Shown: positions 1 through 10,702, counted from the stretch's first letter. The stretch is DNA of 64,000 nucleotides from Guyanagaster necrorhizus (GCF_019112545.1 NW_025064956.1:24824-88823); one strand, 5' to 3'. Made by a program: numbers and translations. Notes: generated from the sequence alone by a model not told the origin.

Positions 1-127
1 TGGATGTGAAATGATAATGGTGAAATGAAATTAGTAGGTAATGGGAAGCAGCCAGAGTCTGGTGGGTAGCATGATTGGATTTGTGGTTGGTGGAGGTGAC
101 ATGGAGGCCAGCAGCATGCACATAACA
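1..127 (-). repeat. 3' LTR of element 1 (partial)
   Basis: The stretch matches 7,468-7,594, the outer part of the 5' LTR, with few substitutions. Its inner edge at 127 reads TGTTATG on the minus strand, directly after the polypurine tract. About 50 bp of the 177-bp LTR lie beyond the window start. Confidence 0.88.
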
Positions 128-141
128 GTATCCCCCCCTTA
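128..141 (-). other. Polypurine tract of element 1
   Basis: The minus strand reads AAGGGGGGGATAC immediately upstream of the TG that opens the 3' LTR. This is the expected primer site for plus-strand DNA synthesis in an LTR retrotransposon. Confidence 0.75.
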
Positions 142-208
142 GTGTTCTTGCCCTCAAGAGCACAGATCCTGATGGCTGGTGGGGCCACATGGAAGATTCT
201 TGGTGGCC

Positions 209-1568
209 ATGGGAGTTTTGCAGCTTGAACTGAAACCACCATCTTTGCCTATGTTATTGCTCACCATGTATCATTGCTCATGCACTTCTGAGCCTCTGGT
301 GAGGGGATCCACCCCTGATGGCCCTGAAGAGGCCAAGGAATTGTTTTGTCTGGAATGGCAAACCACAGAGAAAGAATATGTGGAGGCTGTAGAGAGCCAT
401 TTGGAATGGCAAGGGGAGCAGGAGTGGGAGGAAAGGGCCCAGGCAGACTGTGTGGCCTGAGAGTCATGGAAAAAGGAGCAGAGAGAGGAATTGGAGAGGA
501 AGAGGGAGGAGGTTCAGCAGGCTGTGAAGAGGCAGATGAAGGAGGCAGAGGAGGCATTGAGAGAGACAGCTTGGAGGGAGGCTGAGAAGAGGGAGACCAT
601 GGAGGCAGCAGCAAGGGCTGAGGCTGAGGAGGTAGAGCTGGAGGGGATGGTTATGGAGGATGAGTTGCAAATGACCCCTACAGAGGCCATTGATTTCCAG
701 CTGCATCAAGTGTTGGTGGAACAGTTTGGTCCTGGCCCTGGTCTTTGCTTCAAGAAGGTGACTCACCATGTCCCTCCAGAGTCTGATGATGAGCAGGACA
801 AGGGGACTGAGGGGGACAATGAGTCTGAGGAATCCGAGGGGACTCTGGAGAGGAGGAGGAGAGTGCAGGAGGAGAAGAGAAGGGCAGTGGGTCTGGCAGA
901 AAAGGGCTGTAAATGCAAGTTCAGGTTGAGGAGGATAGTGGATGGCAGTGGAACAGAGGTGGTTGTTAGCCCCAAAAAGCAGGCAAAGTTGGAAGTGGCA
1001 GGACTGGCAGAGGGTGAAGAATTGTTGGATGGTGAAAGTAAGTGTCTTGGTTTTCTTTTATAGCTTAACTTAGCTTTTGTTTTCAGAGAGTTGTGTGGAT
1101 TGTTGTCAAGATGGCACATGGTGTTATACACAACTGGTAACTGAAGACACTGGTCGAGGGCAGACTTGCTCTCACTGAAAGGTCAAGAAGACCACCTGTT
1201 CATTCAACAAGGGCATCACCATGAGTGAGGTGATCAGCAGTGTGGAGGTCTCCACCAGTCTCCATCAACTTTCAAAATTGATATACAAGTTGATGCATCA
1301 TGTGAATGAGTTGGCAGATGAGATGGTGGATGTTCATGGTACTGTGGCAGGTCTTCAAGATGACTATGGTTCTGATGATATATCATCTTCTTTGGAGCTG
1401 TTTTTAGAGTCCAAGATAGAGGCCTGGAAGAAGGCCTGACTGATTTTCAAGGATGAGAGAGATCAGGAGGTGATGTTGAAGGGGCTGGATGAGGATATAG
1501 AGGAGTTGAAGGAGCAGGGGGAGAGTTTGGATTCTGGTGCAGGCCTGTCAGATTCTGCTTCTTTGTAA
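209..1568 (+). pseudogene. Accessory gene antisense to gag-pol, acidic/coiled-coil protein with a Cys cluster
   Basis: The gene runs opposite to gag-pol, between the chromodomain and the 3' LTR. Exon 1 (first ATG at 209, to 1,037) and exon 2 (1,087-1,568) join in phase across a 49-bp intron, gtaagtg to ttttcag. Together they make 453 bp-triplets or fewer depending on start; from 209 it is about 436 codons ending in TAA. Three in-frame TGA codons interrupt it (458, 1,176, 1,437), each explained by CGA to TGA. Visible features: a long charged helix rich in E, K and R (about 480-640), an acidic stretch (about 775-840), a basic patch near 880-940, and after the intron a Cys pattern (SCVDCC, TWC, QTCSH, then KVKKTTC) resembling fungal CX2C...CX2C...K..C clusters. 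A hydrophobic/acidic coil follows. Function is unknown; a nuclear or DNA-binding role is only inferred from the Cys/Lys pattern. An open frame of this length across a phased intron argues against chance. Confidence 0.62.
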
Positions 1569-1759
1569 AATATTTTGTATGAAATGTATATAGAAAAGGG
1601 TGTCAGATATTGGTAGTGGAGAAAAAAAAATGTAAATACAAGATTTTGATTTTGAAAGTGTAAAAGAGATGATTGAAGTGGTAGTAATTAGTGGTTAGAA
1701 TTGAAATGGTAAGATGGGGTGCTAGTGGTGTCCAGAGTAGCATTGTATTAGGAATGGGA

Positions 1760-2224
1760 TGTTTGAATGACTTTGGACAAGGGTCCTGGTTTGCCTGGGT
1801 ATCAGTGGTGGAATTCTTCAATGAATTTATCAGTGGAGAACTTGGAGGCCAGTAACCAAGCAAATTCTTTGTTGGTACCTTCATATCCTAGCCACTGGAT
1901 TTTGTACAACAGTGGGCAGCGGAACTGGTGGTCCAGTTTAGAGTTGAGGATTTGGGCTATTTTGAAATATTCTTCTTCATTGACTTTGACTGGAGGCAGT
2001 GGTGGTTGGATTCAGTTAGGAATAGTGTTTTCTTCTATGGGTTTCAATTGTGACACATGGAAGACAGGGTAAATGGACCAGAGATCTGGCAGAAGCCTCA
2101 GGGTGAAGGAGTGAGGACCAGGTTGGGTTATGATTTTGAAAGGACTAAGGTATTTTTCCAAAAATTTTCTGGTTGGGCAGGTGGTTTTGATATGTTTGGA
2201 GCTGAGGTAGGCCTTGTCCCCCAC
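1760..2224 (-). pseudogene. Integrase C-terminus and chromodomain, element 1
   Basis: The segment from 2,224 reads GDKAYLSSKHIKTTCPTRK and PFKIITQPGPHSFTLRLLP, ending in FHVSQLKPI. This is the usual GPY/F-type tail of a gypsy integrase. Below 2,010 it continues, with stops, into EEYFKIAQILNSKL, YKIQWLGYEGTNKEF and DKFIEEFH, a chromodomain pattern (aromatic residues around a W.GY loop). In chromoviruses this domain directs integration to particular chromatin marks. Several stops make this copy non-functional. Confidence 0.75.
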
Positions 2225-2341
2225 TGTGAATGGGGGTGCCAGAATCCAATGCTTGTCTGCTTGGATCTTGTAGCAAGACTGAGCTTTAGAAATTTCATCC
2301 TTCAGTAATTGATAAAGTTCATCAAGATTGACTGCAAAATC

Positions 2342-3253
2342 TCAGGCCTGGGCAGAGGCAATGTCTCTTTCAGGGTGAATGGTGATGTTGGAGTGGTAAC
2401 TCTTATTAGCAAAAAATGGGGAAATTCTGATGGATGCATTAGGGGCATTATTGTAGGCAAATTCAGCAATGGGTAAGAGGGTGTCCCAGTTGTCCTGCTG
2501 GTAGGAGCAGTAGATGCAGATGTATTGTTCCAGATTTTGGTTTGCTTGTTCTGTTTGTCTGTCAGCCTCTGGATGATAACCAGAGGTAAGGTGGAGTTCT
2601 ATGTCAAGGGCCATGGCTAAGGCATGAGTAAATTGGGAGACAAATTTGGAGCCATGGTGAGATGTGATGTGACTGGGTACCCCATGTTTGGAGAATACAT
2701 GGATAAGAAAAAGTTGGGTGAGCTCTATGGAGTTAATAGTATCATGAGTGGGAATGAAGATGGCTTGCTTGCTAGCTTGGTCTATGACTACTAAGATGGC
2801 AGTAAATCCATTGGAGTCTGGTAGTTGTTCAATGAAGTCCATAGAAATGGAATCTCATGGCCATTCAGAAACTGGCAGAGGTTTGAGTAACTCATAGGGG
2901 TGGTGTCTAGGTGCCTTATTGCACCCACAAACTGTGCAGGACTTAACATAGTGTTAGACATATTTGTGCATCTTTAGCCAGGTATAGTTCTGCCAGACTA
3001 GTTCCAATGTCCAGTTTTGACCAAAGTGGCCTGCCAAGATATGGTTGTGATTGTTCTGTAGTATACAGAGACAGAGATCTCTGGACTCCAGGACATAGAT
3101 GTGGCCTTCAAAGCAGAGGATGTCTGATTCATCAATGGACCACTGAGAGAGAGAGGATTCTGAAGTGGCCTTAGCCTGGCAGAGGCCATTGGAGGACATA
3201 GGATCAGAAGATTGTGCTTGTTTGATATCGATGTGGAGCTTGTCAATGTCCAT
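2342..3253 (-). pseudogene. Integrase zinc-binding region and catalytic core, element 1
   Basis: The core (2,842 downward) reads MDFIEQLPDSNGFTAILVVIDQ, so the first catalytic Asp is present. The second catalytic region reads ITSHHGSKFVSQF, where family members have S-D-R/H-G; the Asp is replaced by His. The third region keeps the Glu context in HPEADRQTEQANQNLEQY. The upstream part (2,954-3,253) covers the HHCC region, with HNHILAGHFGQNWTLELV and a tryptophan-rich helix. Stops separate the blocks. Loss of the second Asp plus the stops would abolish strand transfer. Confidence 0.82.
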
Positions 3254-3334
3254 GATGGTGCTGGGTCAGAGGGTAGGGCCTTCAAGGTAGGTTGCACAGA
3301 GTGACATGGAAAGTTGTTCTTGGGTGAACATGGG

Positions 3335-3841
3335 TCAGAAATTGTGGGGGTTGACTTGGGCATATTGGCTATCTCCCTCTTTAGGGTAGACATCCCATTG
3401 TCTAGTGAGTGCATCTGGTTTTCCACCAAGTTTTCCAGGGTGGAAATGAATTACTAGGTTGAACTGAGATAGGTATTCAGACCAGTGGACTTGTTTGTGG
3501 GTTAGAATCTTAGTGGTGGCAAAGTATTCAAGATTCTCATGGTCTGTTACAACATCAATGGAGTCTGTGGAGCCTTTAAGGTAGTGTTGCCAATGTTTAA
3601 AAGCTTCAAAAATGGCCAGGAGCTCCTTGTCATAGGTGTTGTAGTTGAGTTTGGCATTGTGGAGGCTCTGGGAGCAGAATGCAACCAGGTGAATTTTGCC
3701 ATCTTTGAGGTAGATGGAGAGGATAGCTGCAATGGCATAATCAGAGGCATCAGTTTCCACCACTATCTTTTGATCAGGAACCCAGTGAGTAAGGATGGGA
3801 GCATGTGTAAAGGCCTGTTTCAATTCATTGAAGACAGCCAA
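3335..3841 (-). pseudogene. RNase H domain of element 1 pol
   Basis: The open block of 168 codons contains IVVETDASDYAIAAILSIY, FCSQSLHNAKLNYNTYDKELLAI, DVVTDHENLEYF and PGKLGGKPDALTRQ, the standard blocks of Ty3/gypsy RNase H. The catalytic D of ETDAS and the E of DKELLAI are present. It follows the reverse transcriptase in the same polyprotein and precedes the integrase. Confidence 0.88.
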
Positions 3842-4819
3842 GCATTTGTCATCAAATTTCCATAGAGTTTCCTTGTGGGTGAGTCATGTAAGGGGGATGA
3901 TGATGTCGCTATATCCATGTATGAAGCAACAGTAGAAGTTGGCAAAGCCAAGGAAGGATTGGATGTCCTTGACTTTTCATGGCACTGGCCAGTCAACAAT
4001 GGCCTTGACTTTTTCTTCAGACATGTGAAGTCCTTCAGGTGATAGGATATAGCCTAGATACTCCATGGAGTCCCAGTTGAATTCGCATTTGGAACCCTTG
4101 CAGTAGAGTCCATTAGCTCTAAGCCTGCATAGGACCTCTCAAACATGTTTCTGGTGATCTTTCAGATTGTCAGAATATATGAGGATGTCATTGAGGTAGA
4201 CTACTACTGATATGTTGAGCATGTCAGAGAATATATCATTCACAAATTGTTGGAATGCTGCTGGAGCATTTGTGAGGCCAAAAGGCATGACATGCCATTC
4301 AAAGGAACCATAATGGGTCTGGAAGGCTGTTTTCCATTCATCCCCCTTAGCTATGCGAATGAGATGGTAGGCATGCCTAAGGTTGAGCTTGGTGTAGATG
4401 CACATGGAGCAGGCAGAGTTGAGGAGATCAGAAATGAGGGAGAGAGGGTAGCAATCTTTCTTGGAGATTTTGTTTAGGCTATGGTAGTTGACACAAAGTC
4501 AGAGTTCACCAGTCTTTTTCTTGACAAATAGAACTGGAGCCTCATGTGGAGAGCAGGATGGAGTAATGAACCCATTGCACAGATTATCATCAATAAACTC
4601 TCATAGGGCCTTGAGTTCAGATTCTGAGAGAGAATAAATGGGTCCAAGTGGTGGAGATGTTCCTTCCTCAAGGTTGATTTTGAGGTCATACAGCCTGTGT
4701 TCAGGTAGCTTTTCAGAGAGGGTATTGCTGAAGATGTCTGCAAAATCATGGTACTCTACTGGCACTGATGAAAGATCTGCTGGTTCCACGGATGTGGCTT
4801 TGGCTCCAATATTAGGCAA
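3842..4819 (-). pseudogene. Reverse transcriptase domain of element 1 pol
   Basis: From 4,819 downward: PVEYHDFADIFSNTLSEKLP, then after a stop [20 protein letters not shown], then the palm blocks [20 protein letters not shown] and [18 protein letters not shown]. The catalytic box reads [12 protein letters not shown] (near 4,170-4,210), so YxDD is YLND, a substitution of a metal-binding Asp. The thumb continues as [16 protein letters not shown] and [12 protein letters not shown]. In-frame stops occur near 4,498, 4,602 and 4,138. The copy is inactive both by stops and by the catalytic change. Confidence 0.87.
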
Positions 4820-4864
4820 GGAAGGCTGCAGTGTGAACTGCTGAGCACCTTCTTCTGCATTGGC

Positions 4865-5600
4865 TCAGACAAATGCAGCAGCAGATATGATGGAGATCTT
4901 TGGATGTGCTTTCATAGTAAAAGACTCTGAGAGAGGATAGGAGTAGATGGGTTCATACAGGAACAGAGTCTGCTGGCTATCTGGAGTCGATTTAGAATAG
5001 GGTGAAGTCCCAAGAGTTGGACTGATGGAGTCTGATGGGCACAGAAGTCCCAGATTTGAGCTGGAAGGCTCAGAAAGGGGTGAAATGTTGTCCTGTGGGC
5101 ATGGAAGTCCCTGGGATGTGGTGGAGGCCATGGAATTGGTTGGAGTGAGATCCTGGTAGCTTGAGCAGAAAATGATACTGTTCTCAGCCCAGTCAATCAG
5201 TGGATTGTAGTGGGAGAGCCAGTTGTATTCTAGGACAAGATTGCAAGATGAATTCAGAGGAGTGACATAGAAGTCAATGGGGAAGGTGTCTCTGGATGGA
5301 AAACAGATAGGGATGGTTGTGATTTGAGATATATGGCTCCCAATAGAGCTATCAAATAATCAAAGTTGCACACTAGGGATGGTTTTAATGGGAATTTCAT
5401 TGGCAGCTATATACTTAGTGTCAACAAAGCAGTGGCTAGAGCCAGAATCAATAAGAGCAAGAAAATGCAGAATGATACAAGTTGGGGAACCATTGGGTTT
5501 CATAGTAGTCAGTAATTCTGCTGAGAGAGGAATGTGGAAGGAGTGATTGGAAAGGGAGGTTGCATTGAGAGTGATGACCTCCAGTGTGCAAATAGAGTCA
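4865..5600 (-). pseudogene. Aspartic protease region of element 1
   Basis: The block near 5,420-5,470 reads ALIDSGSSHCFVD, the D-S/T-G active site of retrotransposon proteases, followed by IPICFPSRDTFPIDFYVT and LVLEYNWLSHYNPLIDW, which match the flap and the later hydrophobic-W.L pattern of gypsy proteases. A serine/proline-rich spacer (4,912-5,150) links it to the reverse transcriptase. A stop near 5,358 interrupts it. Confidence 0.8.
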
Positions 5601-7327
5601 ATGCAACCCTGAACTCACACAGAGAGAACAGGGTTGCTTCCTAGTTTTCTGACTCCATTGGGGCTGGTTCCATGGAAGCAGTGTCGACTTCTGCTGCACA
5701 ACCTTTGGTGGAGGCTGCTGCCTTCTGTTTGTTGCAGTCCTTGGTCTTGTGTTTGGCTCTACAGAACATGCAAAGGTTGTTCTGGCACTGGCAGTCTTTT
5801 TCTTTCTGAGTAAGACAGCCATCTTTGCCTAGCTTGTTGGCATAGAGCTTAGGGATGGTAGATTTCAGTGTGGAGTTGGAGTCTGAGAAAGAAGTGTTAG
5901 ACCCCTTGGATTTGGGGTTGGAGGATTTATTGTCTTGGTTTTCATGGGCAACTTCAGTCTTTCAGGTCCAGTAGCAAGCATCAAGTTCTTGGGCAAGGAA
6001 GTGCATGTCATGAAGGTTGTTTGGCTTCCCATAGTGTGCCATGTCATCCTTGATATGGGTGCAGAGACCATGGTAAAAGGCATGGTAGAGGGAGTTATCT
6101 CCATACCCAATTTGTGAAGTGTACTGGTTGAATTGGACCATATACTTCATGATCTGATCTCCATTGCACATCTGGAGGTGTTCTAATGTGTCTTCAGCAT
6201 CTCTAATAGCATCAAAGGGGCCAAAGTTGAAGCTCATCTAGGAAAGCTGCATAGGAGAATTGCCAGGCTGGTGGATTCCATAGACTGGGGTTAAGAATGT
6301 CTGGTTCGAACTAGTTAAGCATGGTGCTGGCCAGGAATGAAATGGCATAGTTAACCTTGTTAGCATCTGTTGCAAATGCAGTAGGTCTGTCATTGAAGTT
6401 CAGCTGAAGGGAGACAATGAAAGTCTTCAGTTTGTGAGGGTCAGAACCATCAAATGGTTCTGGTTCCTTGACCTTAGTACAGATAGTGGCTGGTTAAGGG
6501 TTGTTGAGGGAGGCAGAGACTCATTGTAACAGGTTCATGAATTCTAGGAACATGTCCTGCTGGTTTGGATTGTTACTTCCTGTGGGGCCATCAGAGCTGC
6601 CTGGGCCATTGGGACCATCTGGACCTCCTGAAAAAGGGTTTGGTGGATTACCACCTGGTTCCCATCAGATGGGGGTATGAGTAGGGGTGTCTTCATCTCT
6701 GCCCTCTGAGTCTGGGCTGTCTGGATTCTCATGCATGTTGCCCAGAAATAAGGGGTCTATTGGGAGGTTGGTTCAGGCATCATACATCAGGCTAGCCTGT
6801 TGGGCTCCATTGGTTGGGATGCTGGTAGCATTGAAAGGGTTAGGGGAATCATCATAATTAGGTTGGCAGGCAGTGAAGCTAGAGTGATTGTAGGTTTCCC
6901 TACAGGAAGGTTGTCCTCCACTGGAGGCTGATCCAAAAAGGCCTGGTTGTTCCTTTGAGACAGAGGCCAGAATGTCTTTCATGAAAAACATGTTTGGATG
7001 GATGGGCTGGGTTTGTTCAGGATCAGTTTCTGTGGGTTTGGTAAATGTGATGGACATGATAAATTTTCGACTCAAGGGTTTGAGTTTGAATATACTGTTA
7101 GGAACATGCCAATTCAAGTGGGCTTGAGTGCATGCATGGAGTCCAGTGGAGTGTGTGGGTGTTGATGAAGCTATTGGCAATGTCACCCTTAAGTCAGAGC
7201 CCAAGGATCTGAGTGGACAGAACAGAGTTCCATCAGAGAAGTGAACCAGAATATCCTTCAGAGCAGAATCCAATGGATGAGATAGGTAGGAGTTGAAGTG
7301 AGTGCAAAGTGTAGATGGCTCATCCAA
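5600..7327 (-). pseudogene. gag of element 1
   Basis: The upstream part (7,327-6,773) is an open block of about 185 codons. The first in-frame ATG (MSITFTKP, near 7,055) is a more likely start than the non-ATG opening. The capsid-type region shows PEPFDGSDPHKLKTFIVSL and FGPFDAIRDAEDTLEHL, typical of Ty3/gypsy capsid proteins. A zinc-knuckle-like CMFCRAKHKTKDC lies near 5,740-5,780, for RNA binding. A spacer rich in Gly/Pro/Asn (6,540-6,730) sits between. Several stops break the frame. Confidence 0.8.
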
Positions 7328-7395
7328 GTTGATATTTGAACTAAGTAGTTATGATGATGTACATGGCTTTATATACTAATGGTAGCTAATTCTGA

Positions 7396-7417
7396 GTCAG
7401 ATTCCATTGGGTTCCAG
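7396..7417 (-). other. Candidate primer-binding site of element 1
   Basis: Directly after the inner LTR edge the minus strand reads C then TGGAACCCAATGG. A TGG start next to the LTR is usual for tRNA-primed elements. The priming tRNA was not identified. Confidence 0.5.
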
Positions 7418-7594
7418 TGTCAGTATTCACTACTGAGTTCAGGGTCTAGATATTACAATGTGAAATATGGATGTGAAATGATAATGGTGAAATGAAATTA
7501 GTAGGTAATGGGAAGCAGCCAGAGTCTGGTGGGTAGCATGATTGGATTTGTGGTTGGTGGAGATGACATGGAGGCCAGTGGCATGCACGTAACA
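7418..7594 (-). repeat. 5' LTR of element 1 (177 bp)
   Basis: On the minus strand it runs from TGTTACGTGC to CTGACA, giving the TG...CA ends of an LTR with short imperfect inverted ends (TGTTA / TGACA). Its outer 127 bp match bases 1-127. Short LTRs of this size are common in chromoviruses. Confidence 0.82.
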
Positions 7595-7670
7595 GGTGCT
7601 AGATATTACACTAAACTCAATGTCCAGTGGGGATATAACAATGTCCACATCAAAGAAGGGGATGAGAGGC

Positions 7671-8232
7671 AAGTGTGAAAATAACAAGCCTTTGTTCATG
7701 ATTAGTGAGTAGAGCGAAAATATTTGGCACTGTATAATTTGGATACAGGAATTTTTCATACTTTATGTACACACATAGAACTGCATGGATAGCCAGTCTA
7801 TATATAGAATTGACCCTCTTAAGGGCCTGGAAAATTATTTGACATGAAAAATCAAGATGATCGATATCCTAACTGATTTAGGACTAATTGATTATGCAGA
7901 TGGAAGCATTCCGGCCCTGGCAGATATGACACTGGTGGCAGATTGGAAGAAGAGCAATAGGAAGGCTCTTTCAAGAATAAGATTGCGAGTTTCAGATGGC
8001 CTGCTGGTATATATTGCTGGTTCAAAGACTTTGACAGAAGCCTGGAAAGCTCTGAAAGATATGTATGAGTCCAGGGGACCCATGAGAATTGTCCTTGTCA
8101 GAAGGAAATTCTTCAGAGCTCAGTGCAAAGAAGGAGGAAATATAGAGGAGCATATTAGGACTTTGAGGTCCTATCAGAAGGAGCTGGCATCTCTTAAGCA
8201 GAAAGTCAAGGAGGAGGACTTCTCTATCACAA
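7671..8232 (+). pseudogene. Ty1/copia gag fragment inserted in element 2
   Basis: After an unassigned start, the frame from about 7,803 reads YRIDPLKGLENYLT, a TGA, then KIKMIDILTDLGLIDYADG, DWKKSNRKALSRIRLRV, LTEAWKALKDMYES and EEHIRTLRSYQKELASL. This is the copia gag pattern (PL.G..NY..W, A...I..+L...W..L...Y). The stop replaces the conserved Trp (TGG to TGA). The frame differs from that of the surrounding gypsy reverse transcriptase, and the joins fall inside that domain at about 7,671 and 8,233. No LTR ends or duplication were found, so recombination or template switching is possible. Confidence 0.75.
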
Positions 8233-10670
8233 TTCAGGACAAATAGGGGACTGTTCAAACCAATGGTCATGTTCTTTGGGCTCACCAATTCTCTGGCAAC
8301 ATTCCAGTGGATGATGAATGATATATTCAAAGATCTCATTGCCACTGGGAAGGTCACCATTTATCTGATCATGTCCAAAACAAGAGAGGAACACAGGAAG
8401 CTAGTATGACAAATACTAGCACTGATGAGGAAACACAAGTTGTTCCTCAAAGCAGAGAAGTGTGAATTCAAGGTGATCAAAACTGAATACCTCAGAGTCA
8501 TCATTAGCAAGGGGAGTATCTGCATGGACCCCATCAAAGTGGCAGAAGTGACAGAATGGCTGGAACCAACCAAAAAAAAGGAGTTACAATCATTCCTTGG
8601 ATTCACAAATTTCTATCAACACTTCATCTGAGACTATAGCAAAATTGTCTGACCAATGACACAATTGACTGGCAATGCCCCTTGGACTTGGGGACTCTCC
8701 CAACAGTTAGCCTTTGATGATCTGAAGCAGTGACTCACTGAGGACATTGTACTCACCATTCCCACTCAAGAAGGGAGATTCCAGGTCAAAGCCAATTCCA
8801 GTGAGAGAGCTATTGGAGCAGTACTCTCACAAGAACAGGACAAAAAATGGCACCCTATCCAAGGCACTCACAGTCACTGAATGCAACTATGAGATTTATG
8901 ACAAGGAACTCCTTGCCATCATGATCACCCTCAAAGAATGGTGACATTATCTGATTGGAGCTATAGAGACCTTTGAGATTTGGATAGACCATCAAAATCT
9001 CCAATACTTCTGACAACCTCAGAAATTGAATCACTGGCAAGCCAGATGAGTCACAGAACTCAGCCAATACCAATATACCCTTCATCACAAAGTGGAGACA
9101 GCTAACAAAAAGGCAGACCTGCTCAGCTGAAGGACAGATTATGACCAAGGGGGGGCAGATAATGAGGGAGTAACATTATTATGTTCTGAATATTTCAGGG
9201 CCATGATAATGCTGATAGAGGAAGAGATTTATGAGTGCATCAAGAGCATGACTTGTGACAACCATAAATGGGACCAACAGATGGCTCTGTCCCTTAATCA
9301 TGAATGAGGAATGATGAAGGAAGGAGGATTGATCTGCTATAATGGACAAATCTATATCCCTCAGAATCAAGGATTGCATGGTGAGATCATCACTACTTGC
9401 CATGATCATGCCACTGCAGGACACCCTGGCATTGCCAAGACCAAGGAACTAGTGCTGTGGGAGTACTGGTGGCCCAAGATGGGAAATGACATCACTGCAT
9501 ATGTCAAGGCATGTGAAGTCTGTCAATGAGGAAAGTCATCAACACAGGCCTGAGCCATGCTGCTCCACCTGAATGAGGTTCCATCATCATCATGGACCCA
9601 TATCTCTGTCGACATGATCACTGGATTACCAGACTGTAATGGTTATGACTCCATTATCATCATAGTTGATCAATTCTCAAAAGCAATCATCCTGATTGCC
9701 TGCTCAACAGAACTGACCTCCAAAGGATGGGCAAAAATCATATGAGATGAGGTCTATGCCAAGCATGGCATGCCACAAGTGGTTATCTCAGACAGAGGCC
9801 CTCAATTCATCTCCAAGTTCTTGGATAACCTTTATTGTCTCCTGAACATCAAATGCAATGCATCAACCATGTATCACCCCCAAACCAATGGACAAATAGA
9901 GTGCACAAACTAAGAAATTGAAAAGTACCTCTGCCTGTTCATTAACTATCGACAAGATGATTGGGTGGAATGGCTGGCTCTCACCACCTTTCAACACAAC
10001 AATCAGGTTCACTCTCCAATAGGGAAAACACCATTTTTCATTAATCACAGATAACATCCACATGTCACACAGACCGAATGATACTGAACAACTACCCCCG
10101 CATCCATGAACTTTGCCACTATGATGGCAAAGATCCACACAGAAACCAAGGCAGCCCTCAAAAAGGCTGTCACAACCATGAAAATCCATTACAATAAACA
10201 TCAGCAGGTGGTCCACAAATACTCGACTAATGATAAGGTATGGCTGGACACTACCAACCTTCATTTGCCATGCCCCAAATGCAAGTTAGCAGACAAATGC
10301 ACTGGTCTCTTTCCAATAATCTTGAAGGTCAGGCTGAGTGCTTACAAACTCTGGTTACCACCAACTTGGAAAATTCATGATGTCTTTAATGAGACACTAT
10401 TAACCCTCTATATTGCACCAGCATTCCCTAACCAGGGACAGCTGCCACCTCCACCCCCTGAGCTAATCAATGATGAAGAACACTATGAAATCAACTAAGT
10501 TCTAAACCATAAATTACAAAAAATCAGGGCAAGGGGAGGTGGGATGGCAATCACAGTCAACTATCTGGTCAGCTGGAAGGGGTATGGACCAGAATCCAAT
10601 CAGTGGATAAACAAGAAACACATGAGTGCTGACAACATGATATGAGACTACAAATTATCCCTAAATTAAG
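8233..10670 (+). pseudogene. pol of element 2: RT, RNase H, integrase, chromodomain
   Basis: RT: FRTNRGLFKP, MFFGLTNSLATFQWMMNDIF; the catalytic box is gone (IYL runs straight into IMSKTREEH where YxDDILIFSKT is expected, a short deletion). RNase H: AIGAVLSQEQD, NYEIYDKELLAIMITL. Integrase: HDHATAGHPGIAKTKELV, CEVCQ, then core WTHISVDMITGLPDCNGYDS, VISDRGPQFISKFLDN and HPQTNGQIE, so both Asp and the Glu are present. Chromodomain: NYLVSWKGYGPESNQW. Stops at about 8,629, 8,651, 8,731, 8,942, 9,012, 9,047, 9,527, 9,552, 9,743, 9,913 and 10,053 break the frame. Most are TGA next to residues where Arg (CGA) is expected. Confidence 0.87.
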
Positions 10671-10689
10671 CCATTGGGATGATGGTCTT

Positions 10690-10702
10690 AAGGAGGGGGT
10701 AA
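10690..10702 (+). other. Polypurine tract of element 2
   Basis: AAGGAGGGGGTAA lies directly before the 3' LTR, as expected for the plus-strand primer. Confidence 0.7.

Larger units (their letters stand above)
1..7594 (-). mobile_element. Ty3/gypsy chromovirus (element 1), nearly full length, degenerate
   Basis: On the minus strand the order is 5' LTR (7,418-7,594), leader, gag with a zinc knuckle, protease, reverse transcriptase, RNase H, integrase, chromodomain, polypurine tract, 3' LTR (cut by the window edge). Bases 1-127 match 7,468-7,594 with a constant offset of 7,467 and only a few mismatches, which identifies the LTR pair. A chromodomain after the integrase places it among the chromoviruses. 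Many in-frame stops break the polyprotein, so it is a dead copy. It is inserted in the reverse transcriptase of element 2: reading GARYYTKLNVQWGYNN resumes right after 7,594. The outer target duplication cannot be checked because the other end is off-window. An extra plus-strand gene lies between the chromodomain and the 3' LTR. Confidence 0.9.

Noticed and set aside
464..769. Leucine-rich minus-strand open stretch in the same interval as the antisense gene
   Set aside because: It is a shadow of the Glu/Lys-rich plus-strand frame; composition (L, S, P, H runs) is what the complement of that codon usage gives.
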